From Saprospiraceae bacterium (GTDB taxonomy: Bacteria; Bacteroidota; Bacteroidia; Chitinophagales; Saprospiraceae), in the NCBI GenBank assembly GCA_028280415.1, contig JANQLV010000050.1:101127-165126 (forward strand): a stretch of 64,000 nucleotides of DNA, given 5' to 3'. The translations under genes were made by a program, and so were the position numbers. The notes beneath the pieces were generated by a model that did no database searches, was not told where the DNA came from, and saw only the letters and a program-made list of their open reading frames with translations. How positions within the stretch are numbered: position 1 is the first letter of the stretch; every line of letters starts with the position of its first letter. Below, piece by piece: positions 9,802-19,400 of the stretch.

Positions 9802-10230
9802 ATGCTAAACGAACAAGTACGCAGAATTATGACCAAAGACCCCATCGTCGTTAGCCCTGAGGATATAGTGCGAGATGTATCCAATATGATGGTGGCTAAG
9901 AAAATCCAGCAAATACCTGTGGTAGAAAAGGGTAAGCTGGTAGGATTGATTACTTCCTATGACCTGTGGCGAGACTTGAAGGGTTCTCCGGACAGTGAAA
10001 ACAGAAAAGTCAGAGAAGTAATGAACACTAACGTACTTAAGATCGCACCAAAAGACAAAGTAGGTACCGCCGCCGAATTGTTCATTGACCGCCGTTTCAA
10101 AACTTTACCCGTAGTCAATCTACGCAATGAACTTAAGGGAGTCGTTACTGCTTTTGATGTAATCAAGCATGTATTCAAAAAAGAATACCCAAATCCTATC
10201 CTTTACCGGGATGTATTGCTAACAGATTAA
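9802..10230 (+). CDS. CBS-domain pair protein
   Basis: A 142-residue protein that consists almost only of two CBS motifs (about residues 8-62 and 72-132). The first contains IMTKDPIVVSPEDIV and IPVVEKGKLVGLITSYDLW; the second VMNTNVLKIAPKDKV and LPVVNLRNELKGVVTAFDVI. Tandem CBS pairs form a Bateman module that binds adenosine nucleotides or SAM and senses energy state. Stand-alone cytoplasmic pairs of this size are common and usually have unknown partners. It has its own terminator downstream and convergent neighbours, so it is probably a single-gene unit. Confidence 0.9.
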   Translation: MLNEQVRRIMTKDPIVVSPEDIVRDVSNMMVAKKIQQIPVVEKGKLVGLITSYDLWRDLKGSPDSENRKVREVMNTNVLKIAPKDKVGTAAELFIDRRFKTLPVVNLRNELKGVVTAFDVIKHVFKKEYPNPILYRDVLLTD

Positions 10231-10237
10231 TCAAATT

Positions 10238-10281
10238 TCCGCCACTCCTCTTCACTCGCCGAGCAGTGGCGGATAACTTTT
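10238..10281. terminator. Bidirectional terminator between convergent genes
   Basis: A perfect nine-base stem TCCGCCACT (10238-10246) / AGTGGCGGA (10265-10273) is followed by TAACTTTTCCT. It starts 7 bp after the CBS gene stop and faces the end of the di-heme protein gene on the other strand. Confidence 0.7.
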
Positions 10282-10354
10282 CCTATTTCAGTAATTCATT
10301 ACTTTTTAAGAACACAGCTTTTGCAAATACTGAGATAGTCTCTCGTTCGTGTTT

Positions 10355-11416
10355 TTAGTTTCTAAAAAACAGCGTATCCCGTACAAACTCTGTATCTGTT
10401 AGGGTATTCAAAAAAGTAATTATTGCTTCCTTGTCATTTTCATCCAAATCTATTCCAAGGCGACCATCCTGAGCGACAAAAATTTCATCAATCGTTTCGT
10501 AATGAACCATTCCGTCATCATAATGATCCAGTACTTCCTTTAAGGTTGAGAATCTTGCATTGTGCATATACGGAGCCGTCAAAGCAACATTTCTCAAACT
10601 TGGAACTCTAAATTTACCAATATCCGACTCCAAAGCTGTAATTTGGTTTCTTCCGGTATCCGCAAAGGTTGAGTCCAAGCCATTATTCCTATAGGAAAAA
10701 TCCGTAAACAATTCTCCTGCGTGGCAAGAAGCACATTTTTCTTGAAAAATTTCCATCCCCTCTAGTTCCAGTACACTAAACGATGCTCCTTCATTTCGTA
10801 CATACTGATCGTATTTGCTATTTGCAGAAACCATCATATTAGTAAACTGGGACAATGCATGTAGTGCAAAAGGAAGCGTGATCTCTTCTATGCCAAAAGC
10901 ATCTCTAAACATTCTTTTGTATTTCTCTTTAGCATTTAGTTTAGCTACTACGTTTTCTACCGTTTCGTCGAACTCAAATGGTGCTTCTATAGCATTGATC
11001 GGTACAAAATCTAAATGAGTAACACCCCCGTCCCAGAAGAACTCCGGAAAAAATGCCATATTCGTCAATGATGGCGCATTCCTGATACCGAGCCGGTTAT
11101 CGACTCCAACACTCAGAGGATGAATAGGAGAATCAGCAAATGCAGTTGCCTGAATATGACAATTATTACAGGAGACCGAACCATCTCTTGAAAGAATCGG
11201 ATCGTAAAACAATTCTTTCCCTAATTCAAACCCTTCTTCGGTCACAGGGTTATTATCAAAAGTATACCTTGGTTGTGGAAAATTCTCCGGCACAACAAAC
11301 TCATATCGATCAATAGGATCAATGGGTTCATCATCATCCGAACAAGAAGTGCATATCAATAATAAAAAACAGGCCCAGTACAACACCGGGCTTGTCCAAA
11401 GACTACGCTTTTTCAT
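10355..11416 (-). CDS. Di-heme cytochrome c peroxidase / MauG-MbnH-like lipoprotein
   Basis: A 353-residue exported protein with a lipoprotein signal (acyl Cys25 in LLICTSCS). Two c-type heme sites are visible: C83-N-N-C86-H87 and C228-A-S-C231-H232. A later YMHNARF segment matches the conserved MHxxRF region of the bacterial cytochrome c peroxidase/MauG fold. Such proteins reduce peroxide or, in the MauG/MbnH branch, use a bis-Fe(IV) state to oxidise tryptophan in a partner. The gene starts 9 bp after the MbnP-like gene, the standard partner arrangement, so an MbnH-type role in modifying MbnP is favoured over a detoxifying peroxidase. Probably attached to a periplasm-facing membrane surface. 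Confidence 0.88.
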   Translation of the reverse strand: MKKRSLWTSPVLYWACFLLLICTSCSDDDEPIDPIDRYEFVVPENFPQPRYTFDNNPVTEEGFELGKELFYDPILSRDGSVSCNNCHIQATAFADSPIHPLSVGVDNRLGIRNAPSLTNMAFFPEFFWDGGVTHLDFVPINAIEAPFEFDETVENVVAKLNAKEKYKRMFRDAFGIEEITLPFALHALSQFTNMMVSANSKYDQYVRNEGASFSVLELEGMEIFQEKCASCHAGELFTDFSYRNNGLDSTFADTGRNQITALESDIGKFRVPSLRNVALTAPYMHNARFSTLKEVLDHYDDGMVHYETIDEIFVAQDGRLGIDLDENDKEAIITFLNTLTDTEFVRDTLFFRN

Positions 11417-11425
11417 ATTCCTATA

Positions 11426-12292
11426 CTATTGATGTACATGATCTAATTCAAAAACATTCACTAACTTTTCTGCAAATGGTTTACCTAAATCAGGTCGATG
11501 AATAGCATAAGTAGTTGAAAAATCTATTCCTTTTAACAACTCTTCAAAGTTGACATTGATATGAGCCTCGGGATTCAGCCCGTCTTCTATCCGGATATTT
11601 GAATCAAAATCAAGTTCAATGATTTTGATATTGTTTACAAATTTTGGATCTTCTCCTGGCTCGGGCTCTACATCTTTCCAGCCTCCTACGTGAATAGCAT
11701 AAGTTCCTTCCAATGTCTCATTACCGTTCCCCCAATCTACATATTCCTGTCCTGAGTTTGAAGCATTTCCTTCAACACCAAAACCAATGTATCCAGCATT
11801 CCAATTCCAAAACCAGGCTCCGTTTGCAGGATCGAGTACACCACCAGCTGCCCCTTCTTGCACACCAGACTCATCTACCCCAACTGTAAAACGAATTTTA
11901 TCATAAGTTCCCGCCTCAATATCCTTTAAATTGATCACATTGGAATTAGGGGTAGTGGATATTACATGATAATATCCGGTCACCTCATCTGCATTAGCGG
12001 ATACATTTAGCGGGTCAAGGTGTTTGATCCCATCAGGACCCTCCAATTCTATAGCGCTGATATAGTAAGCAAAGAGTGATATATTATATTCCTGACCATC
12101 AGTATCCATGTAGTCAAAAGTCTTGTCTCCATAATCTTTTATGGAAATGCTTTGATCCCCAAGTTTATTATCAAAAAAAACGGACAATACACCGGGGTTC
12201 TTAGTCGAATCTTCATCGTCTTTATTACAAGCTGAAAAACTAACAAAGGAAATCGCAAAAAATGCAAAGAGGATTTTATGAAATGGTTTCAT
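11426..12292 (-). CDS. MbnP-like copper-binding lipoprotein
   Basis: A 288-residue lipoprotein (acyl Cys22 in SFSACNK). It matches the MbnP family (metallo-mystery pair protein): an N-terminal beta region with a YNISLFAYYISAIEL segment, a central GVDESGV segment, and a Trp-rich motif GAWFWNWNAGY with Trp160, Trp162 and Trp164. In characterised MbnP, an MbnH di-heme enzyme converts a conserved tryptophan to kynurenine, which helps bind copper. Here the MbnH-like gene follows after 9 bp, and a Cys-rich small protein precedes it. Which Trp is modified cannot be told from this sequence. No methanobactin genes are present, so the pair serves copper handling more generally. Confidence 0.85.
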   Translation of the reverse strand: MKPFHKILFAFFAISFVSFSACNKDDEDSTKNPGVLSVFFDNKLGDQSISIKDYGDKTFDYMDTDGQEYNISLFAYYISAIELEGPDGIKHLDPLNVSANADEVTGYYHVISTTPNSNVINLKDIEAGTYDKIRFTVGVDESGVQEGAAGGVLDPANGAWFWNWNAGYIGFGVEGNASNSGQEYVDWGNGNETLEGTYAIHVGGWKDVEPEPGEDPKFVNNIKIIELDFDSNIRIEDGLNPEAHINVNFEELLKGIDFSTTYAIHRPDLGKPFAEKLVNVFELDHVHQ

Positions 12293-12400
12293 TATTATTT
12301 TTATTTATTTTTAAAAAATACTCCGTATATGCAAACATGGTTTACATAAACAAATTAGAATTCTTTTTTGAAGACTGTTTCAAAAACAGCCTTTTAGAAA

Positions 12401-12790
12401 TTAGCAAGAAATGCCGGATGGTACTTCCGGTGGTTGGAGTATTTTAAAAAAATAATCAGAATGGTACAAAGGGCTGTCAAAAGCTTTAATGAGTTTATTA
12501 TGGATAGCTTCAACATCCAGAATGCCCAAAGATAAATAATCGGAAAAAGCAATTTTTAACTTAAATTGATAGACCAGGTGATTGAGGGGTACATCCTCAT
12601 CACGCTCCTCTTCCAATTGCTTGGAAAGATAACATTTACCGTTGCATTGTTTTTCTGGTTTCTTCCTGTTTACACAAAAATTTTCTATAATATAAGTCTG
12701 ATTACCATAGAAATATACAATGGTAAGCACATCCCTACATCCAAAGGAGATGAATAAAATGGTGAGAAATATGGCAAGCCTCTCTTTCAC
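12401..12790 (-). CDS. Small exported protein with CNGKC motif, probable metal-handling partner
   Basis: A 129-residue protein starting at GTG (12788-12790), with one N-terminal hydrophobic segment and cysteines at 18, 39, 49, 53 and the final residue 129. The block around residues 39-55 (FCVN, then KPEKQCNGKCYL) is a pattern I know from small uncharacterised Bacteroidota proteins near copper or TonB-linked transport genes. It precedes the MbnP-like gene by 108 bp on the same strand, so it is probably in the same unit. The C-x3-C pair plus outlying Cys residues suggest copper or zinc binding, or a disulfide. Function is inferred from context only. Confidence 0.65.
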   Translation of the reverse strand: MKERLAIFLTILFISFGCRDVLTIVYFYGNQTYIIENFCVNRKKPEKQCNGKCYLSKQLEEERDEDVPLNHLVYQFKLKIAFSDYLSLGILDVEAIHNKLIKAFDSPLYHSDYFFKILQPPEVPSGISC

Positions 12791-12794
12791 AAAA

Positions 12795-12802
12795 CAAATT
12801 TA
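12795..12802 (-). promoter_or_regulatory. Possible -7 element (TAAATTTG) for the copper locus
   Basis: On the minus strand this reads TAAATTTG, an exact match to the Bacteroidota -7 consensus TAnnTTTG. It lies only 4 bp before the GTG start of the CNGKC protein, which would make the transcript nearly leaderless. I find no clean -33 TTTG at the right distance, so this is tentative. Confidence 0.25.
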
Positions 12803-12919
12803 CCCTTTTGTCGGGACTATAACATCTTTGTTTTTGTTTATGTTTTGTCATATTGGATGAATTTAATGCTACATTAGGTAAACAAGATTTGTAAGCTAAA
12901 CCCAAGAGGATATAAAACG

Positions 12920-13642
12920 CTAGGTATTGCTCAAAGAGCTAAGTAATCGTTCTTGTTCAATTGAACCGTTCAACATATCTTCATATCGAATCTGCATCGA
13001 GCCATTTCCACTAAGAATCGAAGTGATGCTGGTAGTCCGAACGATATTCTTTCGATTCATGACCATATCGTATTCGGGATTTCCTTCTCCTGCACTTTTG
13101 TGAAAACTCAATACTGCTCCCTGATCAATTTCCTGATTTTGAGCGAGCCATTCTTCAAACCAAAGCATTCTTTTTTGCTGCCATTCCTCCGGGTATAAAG
13201 TATAAGATGCCCAAATATGTGGCTCATTCATACTCAATTCAATGATATGCTTCTGTTGTGCATCCCAGCGCAATTCGTATAAGTGTCCTTTATCAATAAT
13301 AATCATCGTAAAAGGTTCCATTCCCTCAAACTCAAATTCTTTAAAAAAAGCACTGGCATTCGTATAGGTAAAAAAACGGAGTGCCATTATGCCCCGGCTT
13401 AGTCTATATGGTGGTTGATGTTTGTGATTCCGAAAAGCTCCATTCAGGATACAAACCAATTGTTGCTGATCAGAGATCGCAATCCAGCTTCCTTTCGCTA
13501 GCGCATCCCTGGGAAAAAGCACGGTCTTTCCATTAAATACTTCCCAGGCCATTTCCGTCGCGGAACGTTTGGGTGATTCATCCCGGTTTGAAGTAAAAAT
13601 AAAATTATCGTTCACCATTGGAACATAAGTCACTGTACACAC
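12920..13642 (-). CDS. NRDE (TANGO2-like) family protein
   Basis: A 240-residue protein that begins MCTVTYVP and has SNRDES at about residues 17-22, the NRDE motif that names the family. The N-terminal Cys2 is the expected processed nucleophile of an Ntn-hydrolase-like fold. A second conserved block (FPRDALAKGSWIAIS) and a later LNGAFRNH block also match. The human relative TANGO2 has been linked to heme and lipid handling; bacterial function is not settled. It stands alone on the minus strand, about 130 bp upstream of the copper locus, and may be a separate unit. Confidence 0.9.
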   Translation of the reverse strand: MCTVTYVPMVNDNFIFTSNRDESPKRSATEMAWEVFNGKTVLFPRDALAKGSWIAISDQQQLVCILNGAFRNHKHQPPYRLSRGIMALRFFTYTNASAFFKEFEFEGMEPFTMIIIDKGHLYELRWDAQQKHIIELSMNEPHIWASYTLYPEEWQQKRMLWFEEWLAQNQEIDQGAVLSFHKSAGEGNPEYDMVMNRKNIVRTTSITSILSGNGSMQIRYEDMLNGSIEQERLLSSLSNT

Positions 13643-13705
13643 AGGCTTATTTTTTAAAATTAATGAATCTGTCCGTTTAGCCCATCTGCTCTTATAATCT
13701 ATAGG

Positions 13706-13958
13706 TTATACCCCAGAGTAAAATTGCCCCCTGCCGCAATTCCAATGCCTGATGGGTCGACATCGAGACCGCGCTTCGAATTCCCAGTAAAAAAACCGTG
13801 GGATATTGCTGTACCTCAATACCTGCTTCCAGATATTTTGCCTGGCTATCCTGTGCTCGTACACTGTAAAAAATACGAGATGCAGAAAAAGGAATAAACC
13901 TATTTCTTTGATCATCTGATACAGCTGTTTTTATCTTTGAATATCGATAATCAAGCAT
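13706..13958 (-). pseudogene. Possible remnant of an outer-membrane beta-barrel gene
   Basis: No single frame looks like a whole protein, but two frames give barrel-like pieces. From 13958 one frame reads a strand-like stretch including IFYSVRAQDSQAKYLEAGIE. A second frame, open from about 13820 to a TAG at 13704-13706, ends in GIGIAAGGNFTLGYNL, which looks like the last strand of a Bacteroidota barrel with its aromatic-X-Leu end. Joining them needs a frameshift near 13820. No signal peptide or N-terminal domain is visible upstream. This could be a decayed barrel gene or chance. Confidence 0.25.
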
Positions 13959-14054
13959 AGCGCATCGAATAAATCAACGCTAAATTAAGCTTTTTCATTA
14001 CTTTGCTTAAACCACATGTCATTAAATGTATTAGCACAGACTAGGATTTCAAGG

Positions 14055-14082
14055 TTGCAAGCCAAAGAAATTTGTACCTTTA
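14055..14082 (+). promoter_or_regulatory. Candidate promoter of the DinB/ATP-grasp/LysE operon
   Basis: A TTG at 14055-14057 and TACCTTTA at 14075-14082 resemble the -33 TTTG and -7 TAnnTTTG elements of Bacteroidota sigma factor, at roughly the usual spacing. A start near 14090 would leave a leader of about 90 nt before the DinB ATG. Both elements deviate by one base. Confidence 0.35.
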
Positions 14083-14182
14083 CTCGTACCAGATTAATTT
14101 CATTTTGTGCTACAGAATACTTATGGTATTAAATAATATAAACTCCAAAGCGTTAAAATAAACCTGAAATAATAAAGATATT

Positions 14183-14689
14183 ATGAATTTAGTCCAGGGT
14201 ACCCTTGCTGTCCTTAATGATGCGAAACACTTTCTTGAGCAAATCAATACCGAGCAGTATAATCAGTCGATCTCTCTGATGTCTGACTCTACTATTGGCC
14301 AGCATACCAGGCATTTCATTGAATTTTATCAATGCCTAATCACTCAGGCCAATACCAGAAAAATCAATTACTGCCTGCGGAAAAGAGATATAACTATAGA
14401 ACAATCCCCGGAAGCTGCACTTGCGGCTATTAATATTATTCTAAGAGATTTTAATGCCCTGGATTTTGAAAGATCGGTTTTATTGAGTAGCTCCAAAGAA
14501 GGTATTTATGAGATTAGAAGCACAGTAAGCCGGGAGCTTTATTATAACCTGGAACATTGTATTCACCACCTGGCACTCATTCGGGTGGCGATTAATATTA
14601 TTGCACCAAACATTCGACTTCCAGAGCATTTTGGTATTGCTCCTTCGACTCTCCAACACCGCAGATTAGTCAATCAACAGATACACTAG
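14183..14689 (+). CDS. DinB-like four-helix metalloprotein
   Basis: A 168-residue, mostly helical protein. The metal-binding His pattern of the DinB/YfiT superfamily is present: a GQHTRHFIEFY segment near residues 39-49 and a YYNLEHCIHHLALIR segment near residues 115-130, giving the expected three His ligands. Some members are thiol transferases that use mycothiol or bacillithiol; others have no known substrate. Its stop overlaps the GTG start of the ATP-grasp gene (TAGTG, one shared base), so the genes are translationally coupled and likely act together. It is not the DNA polymerase that shares the DinB name. Confidence 0.8.
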   Translation: MNLVQGTLAVLNDAKHFLEQINTEQYNQSISLMSDSTIGQHTRHFIEFYQCLITQANTRKINYCLRKRDITIEQSPEAALAAINIILRDFNALDFERSVLLSSSKEGIYEIRSTVSRELYYNLEHCIHHLALIRVAINIIAPNIRLPEHFGIAPSTLQHRRLVNQQIH

Positions 14690-15750
14690 TGAAAGATTTC
14701 TGGCTAAAACTCCGACAATCTTCTTTTTACATCAAATGGACCAATTGGGAATATTATCCGATTTATATTGCCAATATCCCTACCGTCTTTTTCTGGTTGT
14801 ACTTTGGTATCCGTTCACGTTCTCTTTTCTTTTTCAGCGCAGTTAATCCGGTTATTGAGACAGGAGGTGTGATGGGAGAATCTAAGATTAACATTTTGAA
14901 TCGACTACCTCCTGAAACGATTCCAAAAACAGTTTTTATAAAAAAAGAAGAAAGAGATATCGGGTTGGTACAATCAAAAATCAAGGCGAGCGGTATTCGG
15001 TTTCCTTTGATTGCCAAACCCAATATCGGGGAACGCGGTTTTTTAGTGGAAAAACTGGATGATCAGCAAGCACTAAAAGATTACCTTCAAAAAGTCAATG
15101 TAGATTTCATGATTCAGGAATTTGTCGATCTTCCTACCGAAGTAAGTGTACTGTATTATAAAATGCCCGGTGCTCAACAAGGCACAATTACTTCTGTTTG
15201 TATCAAAAAAATACTAAGTGTAAGCGGTGATGGGTTTTCCAGTATCGAGCAATTGATGCAAGATTATCCAAGAGCCAGATTTCAGCTGGAACGATTCAGG
15301 AAAAGGTATCCGGAATTACTTATGGCCGTCCCGGCCAAAGGTGAAGTTGTAGAGCTGGAACCCATAGGCAATCATTCCAGAGGAACGACTTTCCTGAATG
15401 GAAATCAACATATTGATCATCAATTAACAGCTGTTTTTGACTTACTTGCAAAAAATATGCAAGGCATTCATTACGGTCGTTTCGATATGAAATGCAAGAG
15501 TATGGATTTACTTAAAAAAGGAAAAGCTTTCAAGATTCTGGAGTTCAATGGTATTGCCAGTGAACCTGCTCATATCTACGATCCGGATTATTCGGCCTGG
15601 CATGCTTATCGGGATATTTTTCAACACTGGAAAATTATTTATCATATCGGGAAAGCGCAAAGGCAAAAGGGGATTCAGCCAATGAGCTGGAAAGAAGCTT
15701 ACCGAAGCCTAAGAGAATATTTTCGTTATATAAGACTCGCCAATCAGTAA
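14689..15750 (+). CDS. ATP-grasp ligase-like protein (D-alanine-D-alanine ligase superfamily)
   Basis: A 353-residue protein starting at GTG that overlaps the stop of the DinB gene. The core (about residues 80-310) has ATP-grasp features: FPLIAKPNIGERGF with the nucleotide-contacting lysine, a DFMIQEFVD segment, a HYGRFDMKC segment and KILEFNGIASEP supplying acidic/Asn metal ligands. The first 50 residues are aromatic-rich and contain one hydrophobic stretch, so it may sit at the membrane. These enzymes join a carboxylate to an amine or thiol through an acylphosphate. The substrate is unknown. A LysE-type exporter gene follows after only 3 bp, suggesting the product or a related amino compound is exported. 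Confidence 0.75.
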   Translation: MKDFWLKLRQSSFYIKWTNWEYYPIYIANIPTVFFWLYFGIRSRSLFFFSAVNPVIETGGVMGESKINILNRLPPETIPKTVFIKKEERDIGLVQSKIKASGIRFPLIAKPNIGERGFLVEKLDDQQALKDYLQKVNVDFMIQEFVDLPTEVSVLYYKMPGAQQGTITSVCIKKILSVSGDGFSSIEQLMQDYPRARFQLERFRKRYPELLMAVPAKGEVVELEPIGNHSRGTTFLNGNQHIDHQLTAVFDLLAKNMQGIHYGRFDMKCKSMDLLKKGKAFKILEFNGIASEPAHIYDPDYSAWHAYRDIFQHWKIIYHIGKAQRQKGIQPMSWKEAYRSLREYFRYIRLANQ

Positions 15751-15753
15751 ATC

Positions 15754-16365
15754 ATGAGTCTCTTGATCTATTTTACCATTGCTTTGATTTTAAGTTTTTT
15801 AGGTTCTTTACCAATAGGCCTCATCACACTCACGATTAGCCAAAAGACGATTGAGAAAGGAAGAAAATCCGGCTTGTTAATTGCCTCGGGGGCTCTGATC
15901 ATGGAATTCGTTTATACTTATATTGCTTTGATCAGTCTGGATATTTTTACAGAAAACACAGCTATTGGCAATTATATTAAAACCTTTGCAACAATCGTTT
16001 TCTTTGCTTTGGGGTTTTATTATTTATTTAAAAAAAGTAGAACGCAGAACATCTCTGCAAAGGATTACGATTATTTCGATTTCCTAAGAGGTATTATCGT
16101 AGGTATGATGAATATGCTTATTATTCCTTACTGGATTTTTTTTGGTCTCTGGCTCGAAGCGAACCATCTTCAATTTGACCGGCAAGCTTGTATTATCATA
16201 TTTTCCGCAGGTGCTGCCATCGGTGCATTTATTGCCTTTTGGCTTTATATTTTGCTCAGCGAATTCATCATCAAAAAAACCAAAATCATCCATCGCTATA
16301 CCAATAAAGCTGTCGGTATTTTAATGCTTGGTCTAGGAGTGACTCAACTTATTCGCCTTCTATAA
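15754..16365 (+). CDS. LysE family amino-acid exporter
   Basis: A 203-residue protein with six predicted membrane segments and the LysE/RhtB N-terminal pattern: a first helix followed by GSLPIGLITLTISQKTIEKGRKSG, containing the conserved PxGP-like and basic loop regions. Family members expel amino acids or small amino compounds from the cytoplasm. It is the last gene of a tight three-gene operon after the ATP-grasp ligase (3-bp gap), so it is probably dedicated to the product of, or substrate pressure on, that enzyme. No terminator with a clear T-run was seen before the convergent pyruvate carboxylase gene. Confidence 0.85.
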   Translation: MSLLIYFTIALILSFLGSLPIGLITLTISQKTIEKGRKSGLLIASGALIMEFVYTYIALISLDIFTENTAIGNYIKTFATIVFFALGFYYLFKKSRTQNISAKDYDYFDFLRGIIVGMMNMLIIPYWIFFGLWLEANHLQFDRQACIIIFSAGAAIGAFIAFWLYILLSEFIIKKTKIIHRYTNKAVGILMLGLGVTQLIRLL

Positions 16366-16485
16366 AATATCTTTCCGGAGGACTGATTTTTCTAATCAAA
16401 ATAGATCCGATTTTCACTACCAGTTTCAAGCAATGTATCCCTCTTTCCAAAATTGTTAAAAAACGCCCATTGTGTTCGCATTAAT

Positions 16486-19400
16486 TTAATTTTCAATTTC
16501 TCTCAATTTTAAAACCATATCATCCTGCTCCACCATCGTTCTTTCTTTGATGTAAATTTTTTCAATGATGCCGGCAGTAACCGAAGTAATAGTCGATTCC
16601 ATTTTCATAGCTTCAATAATAAATAAAGGCGTATTGATTCCTACTTCCTGTCCTTCCTTTACGAGTATTTTAGAAAGATTTCCTTGTAGTGGCGCGCCTA
16701 CTTCATTAGCTTCGGAAGCTTTTTGATGTACGGCTATTTCCGATTCTATTGAACGATCTTTTACTTCAATTGAGCGCGTCTGACCATTAAGGCTAAATAG
16801 TACCAATCTTACGCCCTGCTCATTGGCCTCGGTCATATTGAGGTATTTAATCAAAATCGTTTTTCCCGGATCGAGCTCCACCAAAATCTCTTCATTGGGC
16901 TTTAAACCGTAGAAAAAAGGACGCGTTGGTAAATTTCGAACGGCGCCATATTTTTCAAAATGTTCAAAATAGTCTTTGTATACTTTTGGATAAAACTGAT
17001 GCGAAATAAAATCCGAAAATTGAACCTGCTCTCCGAAGTCTTTTTGGAACTGGGTAAAGGCACTGTCAAAATCAACGGGTTTTAAATGTGCATTGGGGCG
17101 TTCGGTATACGGCTTTTCTTCTTTGAGGATAATCGCTTGTAATTGCTCCGGGAAGCCTCCCGCAATCTGTCCCAAATCCCCTCGCATCAATGCTTTCACA
17201 CTATCCGGAAAGGAAAGGCTTGCCCCCCTTTCCAGGATATCTTCCTTGCTCAGATTATTGGCTGTCATAAACATTGCCATATCCCCCACAACTTTTGAAG
17301 AAGGGGTCACTTTGACGATTCCTCCGAAAAGATCATTGACCATTCGATAGTTTTTCTTAATGGTATCAAACTGATCTTCCAGCCCCAGACCTCTGGCCTG
17401 AGGTCGAAGATTGGAATATTGACCACCAGGGATTTCATGCTCATAAACCTCCGCCGAACCGGCTCTCAATTCAGATTCAAAGGGATAATAATAACGCCGG
17501 ACAGCCTCCCAGTAATTTGAAAATTGATTGAGCGATTGCAGATCAATATTGCTGGCACGTGCCTGGCCTTCCAGCATCGCAACCATGGAATTGAAGTTAG
17601 GCTGAGCCGTTAACCCAGACATCGAACTGATTGAAACATCCACTACATCTACACCTTGCTCAATAGCTTTCAAATAAGTCGTTGACTGGATGGACGAAGT
17701 ATCATGTGTATGCAAATGCAGTGGAATATCAACCACCTTTTTAAGCTCCGGGATCAATAACTCAGCAGCATAGGGTTTTAGCAAACCGGCCATATCTTTG
17801 ATGCCCAGGATATGCGCTCCGGCATCTTCCAGTTGCTTCGCCAGATCGAGATAATACTGAAGGGTAAACTTCTTTTCATTCGGAGCAAGGATATCCCCCG
17901 TATAGCAGATACAGGCTTCTGCCAGAGATTGCGTTCGCTCTCTAACTGCCCGGATGCTGGTCCTCATGGCTTCAACCCAATTGAGAGAATCAAAAATCCG
18001 AAAAACATCCATTCCGCTTTTTGCAGCCTGCTCGACAAAGGCTTCAATTAAATTATCGGGATAAGCAGCATAACCTACTGCATTGGAGCCCCGCAATAAC
18101 ATTTGCAACAAGGTATTTGGTATTGCTTCCCGCAAAGCGGTCAATCTTTGCCATGGATCCTCTTTTAAAAAACGCAGCGCAACATCAAAGGTCGCACCGC
18201 CCCAAACTTCCATAGAAAACAGATCCGCTCCGTGATGCCGGGCATAGCTTTCGGCTATTTTCAGCATATCAAAAGTCCGTACCCGGGTAGCAAGCAGCGA
18301 TTGATGCCCATCCCGGAAGGTAGTATCCGTAAAGTGAATTTTTTGTTCTTTTTTAAGCCATTCACAAAACTTCTCCGGCCCCAGCTCATTCAACAAATCT
18401 TTGGTCCCTTTCGGATAAGGCTTCGATTGATCAAAAGAAGGTACTTCTGCTTTTAGGAATACCTGACGATCATCAACATATTTAACATCCGGATTTTTAT
18501 TAACGATAACTTCTGCCAGGTACCGAAGCATTTTAGTCCCCCGATCTTTCCAGCCTTGCGGTTTGAGTAAATCCTGATTCTCGCCGATAAATTTTACCGT
18601 TGCTTTTCCATTCTGGAAAGTTTCATTTTGTAAGAGGTTAAGCAGAAAACCAATATTGGTTTTCACTCCACGAACCCGAAACTCGCGTAAGGCTCTATGC
18701 AATCTTTGGCTGGATTCATTAAGTGTTCTTCCCCAGGCTGTTACTTTGACCAGCAGGCTATCAAAAAAGGGAGAAATCTTAGCTCCCGGATAAGCACTAC
18801 CCGCATCCAGTCGAATACCAAAACCGGAGGCAGAACGATAAGCGATCAATGTACCATAATCGGGTTTAAAATCCTTGGATGGATCTTCGGTAGTAATCCG
18901 GCACTGAATCGCATATCCCTTGCAAATGATATCCGCTTGTTCACCAATCCTGATTTTGGGGTCAGAAAGCGGATAGCCCATCGCAATCAGTATCTGCGAA
19001 CGAACAATATCTATCCCCGTCACTTCTTCTGTGATGGTATGTTCTACCTGTATTCGGGGATTGACTTCAATAAAATAAATACTTTCATCTTCATCTACCA
19101 AAAACTCTACGGTTCCGGCATGGGTATAATTTACGTGGCGGGTGATCTTTAGTGCATAATCATACAAAGCTTGCCGGGTCGATTCCTTGAGATTCATCGA
19201 CGGAGCGACTTCCACCACTTTTTGAAATCGTCTTTGTACAGAACAATCCCTTTCGAAGAGATGAACCAGATTACCATGTTTATCTCCCAGGATTTGTACT
19301 TCGATATGCTTGGGGTTTTCAATATATTTTTCCAGAAAAACCGTATCGTCTCCAAAAGCCGTCCTGGCCTCTCCTTTCGCCTCCTGATATTCTGTAGCTA

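Larger units (their letters stand above)
13643..14182. other. 540-bp gap between the NRDE gene and the DinB operon
   Basis: The left part holds the possible barrel-gene remnant; the right part (about 13960-14182) holds only a candidate promoter for the DinB operon. I see no RNA gene or other intact frame. Confidence 0.4.

Noticed and set aside
18697..19152. Plus-strand 151-codon frame within pyruvate carboxylase
   Set aside because: It is the shadow of a highly conserved gene on the other strand.
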